Source of the DNA: Hedera helix | Lineage: Eukaryota; Streptophyta; Magnoliopsida; Apiales; Araliaceae | NCBI GenBank assembly: GCA_947179155.2 | Contig: OX359265.1 | Location: 56,803,040-56,867,039 of the forward strand | DNA length: 64,000 bases | Reading direction: 5' to 3' | Translations under genes and position numbers: made by a program | Notes under the pieces: model-generated | What the model saw: the letters and a program-made list of their open reading frames with translations, nothing else | Databases searched by the model: none | Told to the model about the DNA's origin: nothing | Part shown: in pieces, positions 49,256-61,560 of the stretch | Layout of the letters: each line of letters begins with the position of its first letter | Numbering within the stretch: the first letter of the stretch is position 1

Positions 49256-50455
49256 AAGATCACCTAGCTTAGTGTAATGTTTTGAATGTTCATACTAAAA
49301 GACTGTTCATTTCCATGTTAGTAGTTACGGTGTTTATCCATTCTTGTAACTCATTAATTTATCTTACCCCCTCTATATTTTATACCTAGATTATAGTGGC
49401 ATTTTCATTGTATGAATTACATTAAAGACCTTATTGTGTAGTGGTGACTGGTGAGCATATAATTCTGACTGATTGTAAGTGTTATTAAGACAAGCTTCAA
49501 AGCCCGTGCAAGGCACGGGCAAACTTGTAAATAAATATTTAATTTATCTTGTACGGGCAAACTTGTAAATATGTTGATTTATCTAAATATAAATTGGAAA
49601 ATATTATTCAATAATTGAGTTATTATTTAAAGTATAATACAAATTAAATTGAAATAAAACAAAGTATTTGAGTTTTTTTTGTTTTTTTTAATTATTTTTT
49701 TATCTATTGGTTTATACCGATATTTTTTTTTTGTGTATTTATGTTTATTTAGTTGTAGTTTGCGTGGATAGATGATATCATTACACGATTTAAGCATTTG
49801 GTTTAGAATCCTTTTTTGGGAGAAGAAGAGTTTGAGAATGACTTTTCGAAAGAAAGTTTTATGGGAGAAGAAGAGTTTAGGAAAGAACGACCTTTCGACC
49901 TTAGAATCCAAATTGGGTTAAGTCAAACTCGGTTAATTGACTCGTGACCAACGAAGTTGACTCGGAATAATTGGATTTGGGATCACTTCATACGTTATTA
50001 TAACGAAATTGACTCGGAATAATTGGATTTGGGATCGTCTCTTGTATTGTTATATATTAGTATTGATGTATGCTTATTTCTCGTTTCTGTGTGATGGATC
50101 AACATTGTCCATTTCCTCCAATTTTCATTGTAAGATCACCTAGCTTAGTGTGCCAGACCAAAAGTGTATAATGTTTTGAATGTTCATACTAAAATACAGT
50201 TCATTACCATGTTAGTAGTTACTGTGTTTATCCATTCTTGTAACTCATTAATTTATCTTACCCCCACTATTCTATACCTAGATTATAGTGGTATTGTCAT
50301 TGTATGAATTACATTAAAGACCTTATTGTACCTTATTGTGTAGTGGTGAGCATATAATTCTGACTGATTGTAAGTGTTATTAAGATGTATGTTTATTTCT
50401 CGTTTCTTTCTGATGGATCAGCATTGTCCTTTTCCTCCAGTTTTCATTGTGAAAA
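49256..50455 (+). repeat. Tandem duplication of about 0.3 kb, first unit split by a Helitron
   Basis: Unit 1 is 49256-49490 plus 50067-50130; unit 2 is about 50131-50455. Shared landmarks in order: GATCACCTAGCTTAGTGT, AATGTTTTGAATGTTCATAC, CATTCTTGTAACTCATTAAT, CTAGATTATAGTGG, CTGACTGATTGTAAGTG, then ATGTATG.TTATTTCTCGTT and TTTCCTCCA.TTTTCATTG. Units differ by scattered substitutions and small indels. Confidence 0.85.
49491..50066 (-). mobile_element. Non-autonomous Helitron, 576 bp
   Basis: Read on the minus strand it begins TCAATACTAATATATAACAA, typical of plant Helitron 5' ends (TC...), and ends with the hairpin GCCCGTGCCTTGCACGGGC followed 11 nt later by the terminus ...AAGCTTG. Helitrons normally end CTRR, and here it is CTTG, one mismatch. 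It lies between A (49490) and T (50067) with no target duplication, as Helitrons do. The second unit of the flanking tandem repeat shows the uninterrupted site TTAAGA|TGTATG at 50385/50386. Confidence 0.75.
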
Positions 50456-51239
50456 AGGAAAATTAGTGATGGTGAGAATGATGAACATTGATTCTTGGCT
50501 GTTTTATTTTTATATCTTTTTATTAATCACATTTCTTAACAAATTTTCTTTGTTAATATTGCAATATTTTGGCAGGCATAATTTCTGGAGCACTTGTCAA
50601 CCTGATTTCTTACCTCTTTCAATGACTTCTTGTTGGAAGTTTGCAACTCACATCTTTAACATTGCTGTACTGTTATGACATTTGCAGAGAGCTTGGTTTA
50701 TAATTCAGATCGGGGGTCTTATGTCGTTATTCGTTTCAGAGGCTTCTTGATATTTTTGGTGAATATTTTGTAGGTCTATTTAATTTGTCCTTTGGACAGT
50801 TAATGCTGCCTATACAGCATGTGTTTTTTCCATTATGTTCTTTCTCAAATCTGTCTTAACTTTTCTGATGGCAAGCTACTGACATTTTATGTTCGTTATA
50901 GAAGTTAGACTTTTGGAGCTTAATTTCTCTGCTTTCTTATGCGGTTTTCTGCTTTTAATTGATTTGATCTTATTCACCTGTACAATTATATGTTGTTCTT
51001 TGCTTCCATGCACCTAAAGCAGCTTGATGCATGCATATAACATTCCTGTGTCCTGAAGGTAATCACGCCCTGAAATCTGAAGGCATTGGGGGTATGTGAA
51101 TTTTTTTTAGTCTTTCCTTCATTTTCTATATTTATGTCACTTCTAGCTATATTTAGATCCTGATGTCCCTTTCCAGTTTATATGTGCTAAGGTAAATTAA
51201 TCAATGTTACTTGGCTCGTGGTCTAATATGGTAAGTGGA

Positions 51240-51735
51240 ATGGGAATGTGAGCGAGAACGAGAAACGTAACTATTCGTGTTATGGAACGGGGTATGGGAG
51301 GGATATGTTTTTTTGGATCGTTTAGTTGGTACAAAATACATTTATTCATTTGGAAAGTGGTGCGCTCGGAATAACTTTCCTAAACGTATAGTTTAAACTT
51401 GCTGAGATATAGTTAAAACAGGTTGAGATATAGTTAAAATTAGTTGAGTTCTTTCTATATGTAGTTTCACAACATGCGCTAATGCACATTTTTAAGGAGG
51501 TTACGTCATGTCGTCGCTTATTAGATACCCTCAAGGCGCTTATTTAGCTACACTAGTTGGCAGTCACAAGATAAATTCATGTGATAATTGGGCTTGTAAA
51601 TATTGAAGATATTTAGAGGATGGTTCTAAATTGTCGATCCTAACCCTCCATTATATTTGATCCTTACATTGGTTGTATGCCCAAAGGGCTATATAAGAGG
51701 ATAAACCTCATTTGTAAATCATAAAGCAAAATTGT
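51240..51735 (+). repeat. Interspersed repeat, copy 2 (matches 21045-21560 inverted)
   Basis: Carries the paired GAGATATAGTTAAAA motifs (about 51402 and 51422), TTTCACAACATGCGC, TTACGTCATG, GTTGGCAGTCAC, ACATTGGTTGTAT and TTTGTAAATCATAAAGC in the same order as the minus strand of 21045-21560. Termini are not resolved. The AGAGGATAAACCTC/TGTAAATCATAAAG end is reminiscent of Copia LTR U5 regions. Confidence 0.55.
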
Positions 51736-53330
51736 AATCATAGAAGTAAGTTTTGATTACTATTAACATCTCCTGCATCGTTTGATTAATTTTTCCTTTT
51801 TCCATGGCATGTTTCCATGGTCCGAAAGCATGAAAGAATGGTTCACTTTCTTGTTTTTACCTCTGACTTCCTCAAGTGCTGACATATTTTACCCGCTAAA
51901 TGCTCATAGGCATTAAAGTGATTTATTCTTGTCATGTTTCTCATCTTCTCATCTAGGTTCTGGTGCACTTGAAACAATTCTTGGCTATGATCCTATTATC
52001 GTCTATCATTCAAAGAGAGAAGTAATGCTGTTGTTGGATGGGTTGGTTTCGGTATTTTAGCTTCCCACCCTCTGCAATCACTCGCTCTCCATCCTTTTCT
52101 CTCTCTTCCTTTTGCTGTATTTTAATCTTTGTACATGACTCTCTCAGTTGGCTAGAGCATCCAAATTGGTATCGTGCACTTATGAAAGGAACAACATTAG
52201 AGGTGGTGCTTCCATACTAATCCAAATCTTCTTTAACATATGAAACTGATCTTATTTTTCTTTCTTCATATTCTTATGTGACTGCAGCAAGTTTGTTATC
52301 CATCCAAATTCACGAGCTCTCGTGAATTTTAAGGCTTTGAGAGAGGATTGTTGGTTTATGATGTGATGTCATTTTCCTAGACTTTAGGAACAAGTATTTT
52401 GCTTAGTTTATTTTTAACAGCTTTTCTAACCTCCTGAAGATGTAAAAAGATTTGATCAAGTTTATTTTTTTCTGAGTTCAGTTAAGAAGTTCTGCCAGGT
52501 GTTTGTTGCTGCACAAGCTTCATGGACCCTCATCAGATATAAGGATATTGGCTTCAGCTTATTTATTAAGTTTTCCTTTGTCCTCAAGACTACCTCCCCG
52601 GCACCCCCTATAATTCCCTTTATTTATCTGATAAACTACTGTTTGCGTCTTTGTTTGCCAGCTTTCCCATGTTTTCTTTATTGTTGGTTTATGCCTGGAA
52701 GAGAGATCTTGCATTCTCCTTGCACGTTACGTTGTTTCCTATTAGTACAAGAGAGAAAAATGTTGGGGAATAGGTAAAACTTGATCTAGTGTTACGTTTG
52801 GATTGCAGGAGTAAATGTTGGAATAAAATGACTCGTTCGTATATAGAATGAAAAAAATTGTGTTTTTGATGTTTCATTAGAATAAAATGAATTATTTCTA
52901 TTATTGTCGAATTTGTGAATTTTAATTCCTTAAGGTTGAGGAAGGACATGGAATAACTTATTCCAGTTAAAAATAAAATAAATTATTTCACTCTTTATTT
53001 TATTCTTACACGCACAAGGGTAGATCTATAATTCTGTTCACTTGCCAATTTTGGTATTCGGATGAGTAGGCCATTCCCAGCTTACTGTATGAACAAGTAT
53101 AAAAAATTGAGTGATGACAATAAATAATTGAAGATAGTTATTGTGTACTTATACTACAACTATATTAATATTATATAATATAAAGTATACCGTTGTATAT
53201 GGTATCCTCGAATTCTTCGACTTCAGCTTATAAAGGGTTGAATTAATGTTTAGGGGAAGGAATAACAACTAGAATCATTGATGTTATCAATAATATTTTA
53301 GTGACCAAAGAATTGTTACAGAAAGATATA

Positions 53331-53448
53331 AAATAACGTATATGGTTATAATTAGTTATAATTATTGGATCATTCATGTATGAGATAGAAAATAACGTGT
53401 ATGGTTATAATTAGTTATAATTATTGAATCATTCATGCATGAGATTAT
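53331..53448. repeat. 59-bp tandem duplication
   Basis: The unit starting AAATAACGT.TATGGTTATAA occurs at 53331 and 53390 with a few substitutions. Confidence 0.8.
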
Positions 53449-54143
53449 TTATTAATTATATTTTGACATATCGTTTTTTTATACAAGTTCTCTAAAAGAG
53501 TAGCAATAGACTTGTATATATAAAAGCTTCAAATATAATCACATGTTTAGAATCTAGCAATAAAATTTGTAATATATATATATATATTGTTAGTAGTAAT
53601 TATGTGAGACTTATACTACATAAAATTGGGTCTAGCATATTGAATGTCCCTCAAACTCGATAAATATGTCCTACCAATCCTGGGTGTACGTGTATCCTAG
53701 AGGAGGATGAAATGTCTGTCGCCTTTCAAAAGAATGAAGGTATTATTTTTAATAAACAATCATAGAAACATTACATAGGAATCTCTAAAATAATTTTTCA
53801 TCTACATCTAATTTCTGAATTTTTATTTGAAAATACATTTCTTCAAGAGATTTTCATGTTCACATTTCAACATGTCACAAATTATTGACTAAATTTGAAA
53901 ATTATGAATTCAATTAAATACAAATATATTAAGTGCGGACGAAAATTAGCCTGCCTAGATAGATCCGTCAATAATTTTACAACACTCCATATAATTGAGG
54001 AGTAGTCGATGTCCCCAATTAAACATTTTTACTTCCTACATAAATTCGCTAACATGCATCTGGTTGGAGAGTCAAAATTTTATTTCGACCTTAAAATTAA
54101 CTTTATATTATCAGAAATCCTTATTACTGGATAAAATGCGTCC

Positions 54144-54196
54144 TAGCACAGTGGTCTTCCGTGAAAGTTTTTATCCTGAGGTCGACCGTTCGATTC
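54144..54196 (+). repeat. tRNA/SINE-like Pol III promoter pair upstream of RPC4
   Basis: A-box-like TAGCACAGTGG (54144-54154) and B-box-like GTTCGATTC (54188-54196) are spaced as in tRNAs (about 44 bp start to start). The intervening sequence does not fold as a normal tRNA, so a SINE head or fossil is more likely. It lies about 130 bp before the RPC4 start codon. Confidence 0.45.
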
Positions 54197-54322
54197 TCTT
54201 ATCTGTTCATTTTTCCTTCTCTCTTCCTTCTTCATCAGCTGGAAATCCTAACCCTAGATTTTTGCAGATCGTTCATCTCTCAGCTCTCAAATCATTCGCA
54301 GAACTGAGTTAACCCCATCCCC

Positions 54323-57300
54323 ATGGATCTAGATAGATGTTCAACTCCGACCAGAAAGGTCCGTATCCGTTTTCTCAAGTATAGTATAGTATAGTATACG
54401 CCCTTCAAGTTTATTTTAATTACCCAAGAGACAACCAAATCTGATCATTTTCTGCAGGTCAGGTTTGCTCCGAAAGGACCTCCCCGTCGTAAGAAGGCGA
54501 TTGCCCCGAAAACGTATTTTACACAATTTCCTTCTGTTATTTTAATTATTTTATTTTTATTTCTGTTTTTGGTCTGTGTAATGTTTTATTATAACTAGTT
54601 ATTTGAGTTTCCAGTGAAGAAGCATCCGACGAGGCCGACGATAAAGCTGCCCGGGATCTCCTCCGACGAGTCAATGTAAAACCTTCCCTCTACAGAAAAA
54701 AGGGTATTTATAGTAAATATAAACTAGTACTTGTCTATTCGAGTATTCGAGCTGGTGACCAACCCTAGGTAGTAAGGTTACTCGAACCAACTGAGCAAGG
54801 GTTATTGCCAGTTATTTTGGGTAATTGGAAAAAAGCTTTGGCTTCAAGTGGGTAGTTCTTATGCTATGTTATTCTTTCCGTTTTATGATTTTTTCCAAAA
54901 TTGCCATTTTTATTGGATTCTAGTGAATATGATGGTGAAGAGTAGTCCTATTTAAGAAAACCTTAAATCAGGTGGTAAAGGAGAATCAATAATTAAACAA
55001 TATTGAAAATCTATATAGTTAGTAAATATGTAATTACCAAGAAAGAAGAAAACTTTTCTTTTTTTTTAAGAAAGGATTTGATGAAAACAGTTGTATCACC
55101 TCTTGTGGAGAGTTACCAACTTTAAGCAGTTATGGTACTTTGAAGTGCATAACATGGGTCTAATTATACTCAAGAAAAGATCATTTAGCAAAAGTGCAAA
55201 ACTATTTCAATATTATTTACACACAATTCAATGTACCATTGAAAACTACTTTGCTGAACCAGTAGCATCTCATTAAATTAAACATCTGTTTTTCTCTATT
55301 TTTTACAGGACCACCTGGGGCGGCGAGGACCAAAAGTCGAAAAGAAATGTAATTACCTGTTAAGTTAATGTGGTTAATTGATTGCCTAAACATAATGTTA
55401 TATTATAATCGGCTAGTTTATTAATGGGATGGATTATTTTTTAAAAATCTTAAATTAGACAGGTTGAAGAAATGGGAAATGTAAAAACTGAAAATTGTTC
55501 CGGATGATATTAACACTATCCTGATTTTGGCACTCCTCATACTTTTGAGTTCAAATTTGCAGCTTCAGTGCACGTTGCTTTTGGTTATGGAAATGAATCT
55601 TCGACTTCCATAAAGACGTATGGCAAGCCTAGGGAAGGGAATGGTGGTAAAAGTGACGGCCCAGCATTGAAAGATTCTGCTAGAGACAATGAACAAATCA
55701 ATATTTCGTCTCCCTCAACTACTAGTGCAGATGGAACCAGAGGAAGTTCAGTAGTTGGAGTGGATACACCATCTCAGAAGATCAAAAAAGATTACAAAGA
55801 ACCCTGGGTAATAAGACTTTGGAATACTTTTCTTTCTTTTAACTCAGTCATTGAGAGCATTTTGTTTTTTGATGCTTTGCAGGATTACAACCACTCCTAT
55901 TATCCTATCACTCTTCCTTTGAGGAGGCCCTACACTGGAGATCCCGGTATGCTATTAGTGCATCTCTATCTCTATATCTATCAGAGGAACAACTACTGAC
56001 CAGTTTCTAAAACAAAATGTAAAATTTCCGCATTTTTGGTGGTATTTTCATGGTCCCTTAATTGAAGCTTGCCTCATTAGTCTCATGTTAATAATTAAAG
56101 GTAATCTTTGAATAACTTTGAGATGCAATCCATGGCGTCATAGTTGTACTATAGTTTACAGCCTCACGTGTGCTGTAAGACGGCCCACCTTCTTGGTGCA
56201 GAATATCTATTGTTGATCGTGTTGTTTCATGTGGATGATTGAACATATTTGTAAGAAATATTTTCATGTTTTTTTTTTGGTAATGTGGAATGCATAGAAT
56301 TGTCCTTCAGCAAAGAAGTTCACAAAGAACATATCATTATAGCAATAAAAATTCATTATGATAATAGGAGTAGCAACACTAACGTGATGAGGAGAACGAG
56401 AAACACAGCTAACATTTTGAAGGCCTTACAGAATGGAACGATTAGCCAAATGTTTGTTGAGATTAAGAAATTCCATTCTTGAATCAAAAATGATTTATCT
56501 GCACAATAACATGTGCATATTTTAAACTACCATTAGTGTCCGTGAAGTTTTACACCTTGATGTATTCTACATCCGTTCTAAATCATACGACCAATATTGA
56601 CTTTTTAAAAGTCAATTTCAAATTTTTTCAAACTCAACATTGACATGAATTCATTTAATTTATGTCAATACAATTATGAATATCATAAACTACCTAAAAA
56701 GTACTACTAGTTATAAGATTAATTGTTTTCAAAACTTAAATGATTTATGTCAATGTTGAGTTTGAAAATGTGTTTAGAAAGTCAATATTGAATTATATAA
56801 TTCGGAATGGAGGGAGTACATTTTATGTTATTTTGATGGTGTAGCAACATGATTAAATCATTTCAATCTATCTGTTGTTATTATCTATGTGACATTGAAA
56901 ACCACTTTCTTGTTTTTGCAAGAACAACTTGATGAAGCTGAATTTGGGAAGGGTGCAGCAGATTTGGAGTATGATGAGGATGTGACAAATTCAGTGGAAG
57001 AGCTTGGGCTGCTGGTTTGTAACTAGTGTTTTTCCCTAAAATGAGACAGAATATTTACCAGTTTCATAATATATATACATATATAATACACACACACACA
57101 CGTGTGTGTGTGTGTGTATATTCTAGAATAGGTTGTTGAGGATGTACTGGTGTATAATGGGCAGGATGAAAATGAGAATGCACAGATGCTTTTTCTCCAG
57201 TTTCCTCCTAATCTGCCCTTAGTCAGGAGAGGGGCTAGTACAGATGGGCAAGTTACCGTTGGCAACTCAGAGTTATCAAGTATGGAAGGCGCTTCATACG

Positions 57301-58099
57301 TTGCAAAGGGGGAGGAAGTACCTGGAAGCTCAATACCATTACAGGGGACAGGTTCTTTGGCTGCAGCAAAGGGAAAAGAGAAAGTTGGCAGAGGGGGTCC
57401 AATTGTTTCACCCAGTGCAAAGGGAAATGAGATTGTTGTCAGCTCAGTGGTTTCTCGGAAGAGAAGTCCTCCAATGAAGGGCTGCAGTTTGGAAGAGTTA
57501 CCAGCAGGATGCATGGGGAAAATGCTGGTTTACAAGAGTGGAGCAATTAAGTTGAAGCTTGGAGACACCCTATATGATGTGAGTCGACTTTGATCTAAAC
57601 TTTTAAAACTTTTCATATTGATAACTATCATTGCAGATCCCCTCCTAATTTTCCGTAGCAAGGGCCATTTTGCATTAAACTCATCATATTACTTTTATTT
57701 TACTTTTTGCCAAGTCATCCTTGTGAAATATACTTGGATGATTATGATTACATCTTTAAAGAACTTGAATATAACTTAATGTCCCAATCAGTTGTACTTT
57801 CAATTTAAATTCTTATACCAAAGACCACTCGTTGGTAAGTGACCTTTCAAAAGAAATAGTTGGTGGTTAGTAAGACTTTAAGAAATACGTGATGAACGAT
57901 CATAGTGGGATACAGATTTGTATTATAGCATAAAAGTTATGTGCAGGTTTCGCCTGGTTCCGGTTGTATATTTGCTCAAGACATTGTGGCTATCAATACC
58001 ATTGATAGAGACTGTTGCATGATCGGAGAAATTGGGAAGCGAGCAGTTGTAACTCCTGACATTGATTCCCTTTTGGCCAATGAGATTGACTTGAGCTAA
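54323..58099 (+). CDS. RNA polymerase III subunit RPC4 (C53 homologue)
   Basis: TFIIF-like subunit of RNA polymerase III, paired with RPC5, involved in initiation and termination; nuclear. Proposed exons: 54323-54358, 54458-54513, 54615-54675, 55309-55348, 55563-55807, 55883-55946, 56923-57014, 57132-57578, 57947-58099; 397 residues, all phases consistent and all introns GT-AG. The N-terminus is basic (VRFAPKGPPRRKKAI), then an acidic/Ser stretch, RDLLRRVNDHLGRRGPKVEKK, and a linker of low complexity. The conserved C-terminal RPC4 domain starts at YPITLPLRRPYTGDP and includes EAEFGKGA, VEELGLLVVEDVL, FLQFPPNLPL, GCSLEELPAGCMGKMLVYKS, GAIKLKLGDTLYDVSPGSG, QDIVAINT and CMIGEIGKRAVVTPDIDSLL. No lesion. 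Introns carry a SINE-like fragment, a MITE and a palindromic microsatellite. It is similar in memory to At5g09380. Confidence 0.92.
54744..54797 (-). repeat. tRNA-derived SINE fragment in RPC4 intron 3
   Basis: On the minus strand an A box TGCTCAGTTGG (54787-54797) is followed 35-45 bp later by GGTCACCAGCTCGAATA, a B-box-like motif (54744-54752 core), as in plant tRNA-derived SINE heads. The tail and target duplication were not resolved. Confidence 0.55.
56570..56816. mobile_element. Stowaway-like MITE in RPC4 intron 6
   Basis: TA-flanked ends CATCCGTTCTAAATCATA and, in reverse, CTCCCTCCATTCCGAATTAT; long pairing arms (ATTGACTTTTTAAAAGTCAA, TCAACATTGACAT / ATGTCAATGTTGA). It belongs to the same family as 6879-7226 and 31682-31922 and is the best-preserved arm pairing of the three. 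Confidence 0.7.
57088..57118. repeat. Palindromic (AC)n(GT)n microsatellite
   Basis: An AC run of 14 bp is followed directly by a GT run of 17 bp, so the two halves are complementary and can form a hairpin. It lies 13 bp before the acceptor of RPC4 exon 8. Confidence 0.85.
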
Positions 58100-58617
58100 G
58101 ACTACTGAGTTTCAGGCAATTTTACCATGTCAGGTTATCTGAGAAACAGTTTAGAGAATAGATCTAGCAAAAATGTACATATGCAACATGTAGTTGAATA
58201 TTTAGCAAAATTTATGGGAATGCAAAATTGCAACAGTTAGAATCTGTCTACTGAGGTACATGTTTTTGAGCTACATTTTCGCATAATGAAAGAATCTTAT
58301 GTAAAATTTCCAATTGTAATGAAAGAATCTCATGCAAATTCCTTGTCACTTTGCTGTTCAAACAAATCTGGCAGAAATATAGGAAGGCCCAAAACAGGCA
58401 TTACTCGCATCATTGCAGAGTTTGGTTAGTTTCTGGAACTGTTTTGAGAAAAAGTAGCCTATTCGCTTGAAAGGTTTTCAGAGACTACCGTTGGATTAAG
58501 CAGGCCAGTAAAGAAGCGTAGTATTTTTATATTGCAACCTTTACTGACAGAATGAGATTCTTACCCGTCAATAAAAAAAACAAAGCATAGGATTTGGAGT
58601 GTCGATTCGCCTCACCT

Positions 58618-58665
58618 GAAATCTGTTACCCTGTCCAAAAAGAAATCTGTTACCCTGTCCAAAAA
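58618..58665. repeat. 24-bp perfect tandem repeat
   Basis: The unit GAAATCTGTTACCCTGTCC plus AAAAA occurs twice without change, in the 3' flank of RPC4. Confidence 0.9.
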
Positions 58666-60479
58666 GATTGATGTCATATTTCCCCCGTAAGTTATTCGCA
58701 GTCGGTAAAAGAACATTAACAGGTAAAGGGGGTGAAAGGAAAAGTATAAGTACTGGTAGATGTACTACAACTAACAAGTGTTCATCCAAGCCAAAGCAGA
58801 CACCTAACAAAGATCTTACCTCCACAAAACACCACTATCAATGCTTACTAACCAACACAAAAGTTAATAGCCTAATTCTAAAGATCTTTTCTTTCACCAT
58901 GTAAAATCACAAATTCGAGTCTATACCCCTGAACAAAAATTAGAATTCGGTAGGCACTACAAATTGAAGGCAAGCTTCCCCTAAATTTCATCTAGTTCCC
59001 ACCTGACCCCTTTCCCAGATCTCCCTAAGATGAAATATATTCCTAAATTGTAATAGTATAGATTCTCAAAAAAAAAATCACTAACCAAAAAATATGCAAT
59101 CAAATCCCACAGATACAGGAATTATATTCTAATATGAGAAGCGCCAAACCAGCTAAGTCCTTCAGGAGTTTCTGAATTTTGAAGATATGGGCAAAACCTG
59201 CTAATTTGGTACGTCTTAGATCACAAACCTGAAAAAGTAGCATGCAGCTGAACTAATGATGTTAGCTAGCTGTTCAATTGAAACGAATGGAACCATCACA
59301 ACTTGATTCAACAGCAAATACCTAGCCGCCGGCCGGCCACTACTAGTTGAAAAATGAGCAACTCGGCACCTTGAGGCGCTTTGCCTTGGAGCTGCTCTTA
59401 AAGCTTCCTGTCGGCAAATATATACTATACCCCATTTAAGTTGGCACACTTTGTACGATAACCTACTGAATTAAAAAAAAATTACAATTAGAAAACTGAA
59501 GTCTCATTCTATCAGTTTTTGTATCAAATTGGGTAAGTAATTTCCTACGTGGCTTTTCAAAGAAAAGAAGAAAAAAAATTAGTCACTAATTACGTGGCTT
59601 TCATACGTGGCGTATTGGAATGGAAAAGAAAATTACATTTTGCAGAATTAGGGTTTCGTTCCTCCCGTTTAATTTAAGTTTTTTGGGAGCAAAAAATTTG
59701 GGCTTCTACTTGTAATCAGCACTTGTTGGTCTTTAATGGCTTCAACAAATTCCAGATCGTCCACAACTTTGCCTATTCGTATTAAAGATCCATCGTATTA
59801 TTGATTTGAAATTTTAGTTTCAAACTTACTAATCATTCAGCAACCCAATAAAGTTGATAACAAGATATAGACGCAAATGCTTGGAGAGAGAGAGAAGAAA
59901 TTAGGTGTGGATGAGAGAAAATTATAAGGCCAGAACTAATGGATACCCCCCCCCAGGACACAACACAGAGAAAATCTCCGAAAACTACCATGGCTATTTG
60001 CCTAATCTTTACAGAGGTAATGTTCCTCTTCTTGCTCATTTAAGCAAGAGTTGATAAATAGATAAAATAAACGTGAAGTACTCATTCAGTAATTTATCAT
60101 TCAAGGTAAAACTTGCGAGGCCTAAGTATTAGTTGATAATAGATCATGACGATAATAAACAGTCTTTTGTTCATCATCGCTTCTGAAAATTTAGTGAATG
60201 AGCACCCTATTTTAATGGGGAGTGATGGAGGTGGTATAGGTGAACGAGTTTTTAGCTTAAATTTTTTATTTTCATTGAAGATGGATGACAGGAGCTGAGT
60301 TTATTTCTATACAGTGGCCAGTCTTGGCCTTTAGCCTAAATTTACTGCACCTAATACGACATGACTTCTTTTTTTTTTGGCTAATTCACTCGCACATTCT
60401 TCTTTGTCATGCCAATATATTTAAAATCATCACTGATCAATACGATGATAAATATTTAAAATGTATAAATGTACTATTA

Positions 60480-61560
60480 GTTAAAATCTTATTATTTTAT
60501 AATTTTTAATATATTTTATCAATTTTAAGATTAAAAATATTTTAAATTAACTTTTAAAAGTCAATAATAATATTTTAATTTGAGACGGAGGAAGTACATA
60601 ATTTTATTCAATAAAAAAAATAAAAAATTGAACAAACACATAACTATCAATTAGACGTAATCACAAAAATTGATAAGACAATCTCCAAAGTGATTTTTTT
60701 TTAAAGTTTAATTACTTAATTAAAAAAATTGAGAGTTTAATCTCTAAAATAAAAAAATATTAAAAATTTAGAGTATTAATCTATATTTAGGTCATAAATT
60801 AATAGTATTCTTATTTTAAATTGGGTTTAATTTATTTAGGCCCAAACTTATTAAATAAAGTTATACATTAACTACCGAAAGGCCACAAAAATTAAATGAC
60901 TAATTTGACCTAAATATAAGAAAAGCCAAATTAAATATTTTAATGCTTACTTACATTTTTATTTTTTTTATTTTGTCGCATATTACAGTTTATTATTCAC
61001 GTGAGAAAATTTTTATAACAATATTAATTTTTCTTGTAAAAATATTATTTTTCAAAACACGTATAAATTATGTGAAAAAAGTGGGTCTGAAAAAAAATAA
61101 AAAATCAATAATAGTCTTGTACTTGTTACATTTTTAAGTTATATTCTATTAAACTAAGATATAATATGCAATGTATAAAAAATAAAAATTGTTGTGGAAA
61201 TTCCATCAACGATCACGAACATCCCATAAACCTAGAAAAATATTTCATTTATCAAAGGTTATTAGTAACTTTCTTAAAATCAATTTCAAATAAATTATAA
61301 GGTTATTATTAACTTTCTTAAAATCAATTTTAAATATTTTTAAATTCAAAATTAATATGAATTGATTTAATTTAAGTCAATATAATTATGAATATCATAA
61401 ATTATCTAAAAAGTACTACTAATTATAATTATAAGATTTATTATTTTCAAAATTCAAATGATTCATGTTAATTTTAAGTTTAAAAATATTTTAAATTAAA
61501 TTTTTAAAAATTAATATTAATCTTATAATTTAAAATAAAAGGAATATCAAATTAATTGAC
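60480..61560. repeat. Decayed copies of the Stowaway-like MITE family
   Basis: At 60510-60598 one arm is visible, ending GAGACGGAGGAAGTA. At about 61255-61555 a fuller copy shares AATTATGAATATCATAAA, TCTAAAAAGTACTACTA and paired arms with the MITE at 56570. Ends have lost the CTCCCTCC consensus. Confidence 0.5.

Larger units (their letters stand above)
46824..54143. other. SF1 3' region and long repeat-rich spacer
   Basis: About 7.3 kb before the next gene. The perfect donor at 46855 with an acceptor CGACAG at about 46938-46943 would remove an 89-bp 3'-UTR intron; another acceptor (TTTGGCAG, to 50575) could join a more distal UTR exon. The region holds a hAT element, a tandem duplication with a Helitron, a second copy of the 21.0-kb repeat, an (AT)n tract at about 48274-48301, and a 59-bp tandem repeat at 53331. 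No further protein gene was recognised. Confidence 0.45.

Noticed and set aside
54144..54196. True tRNA gene
   Set aside because: A and B boxes are present but the arms do not pair as a cloverleaf and no 3' tRNA end or T-terminator in the right place is visible.
57023..57514. 163-codon open frame on the minus strand
   Set aside because: Antisense shadow of RPC4 exon 8; low-complexity tail derives from the AC/GT microsatellite.
59216..59449. 77-codon minus-strand frame near 59.3 kb
   Set aside because: No recognisable domain, splice partners or start context.
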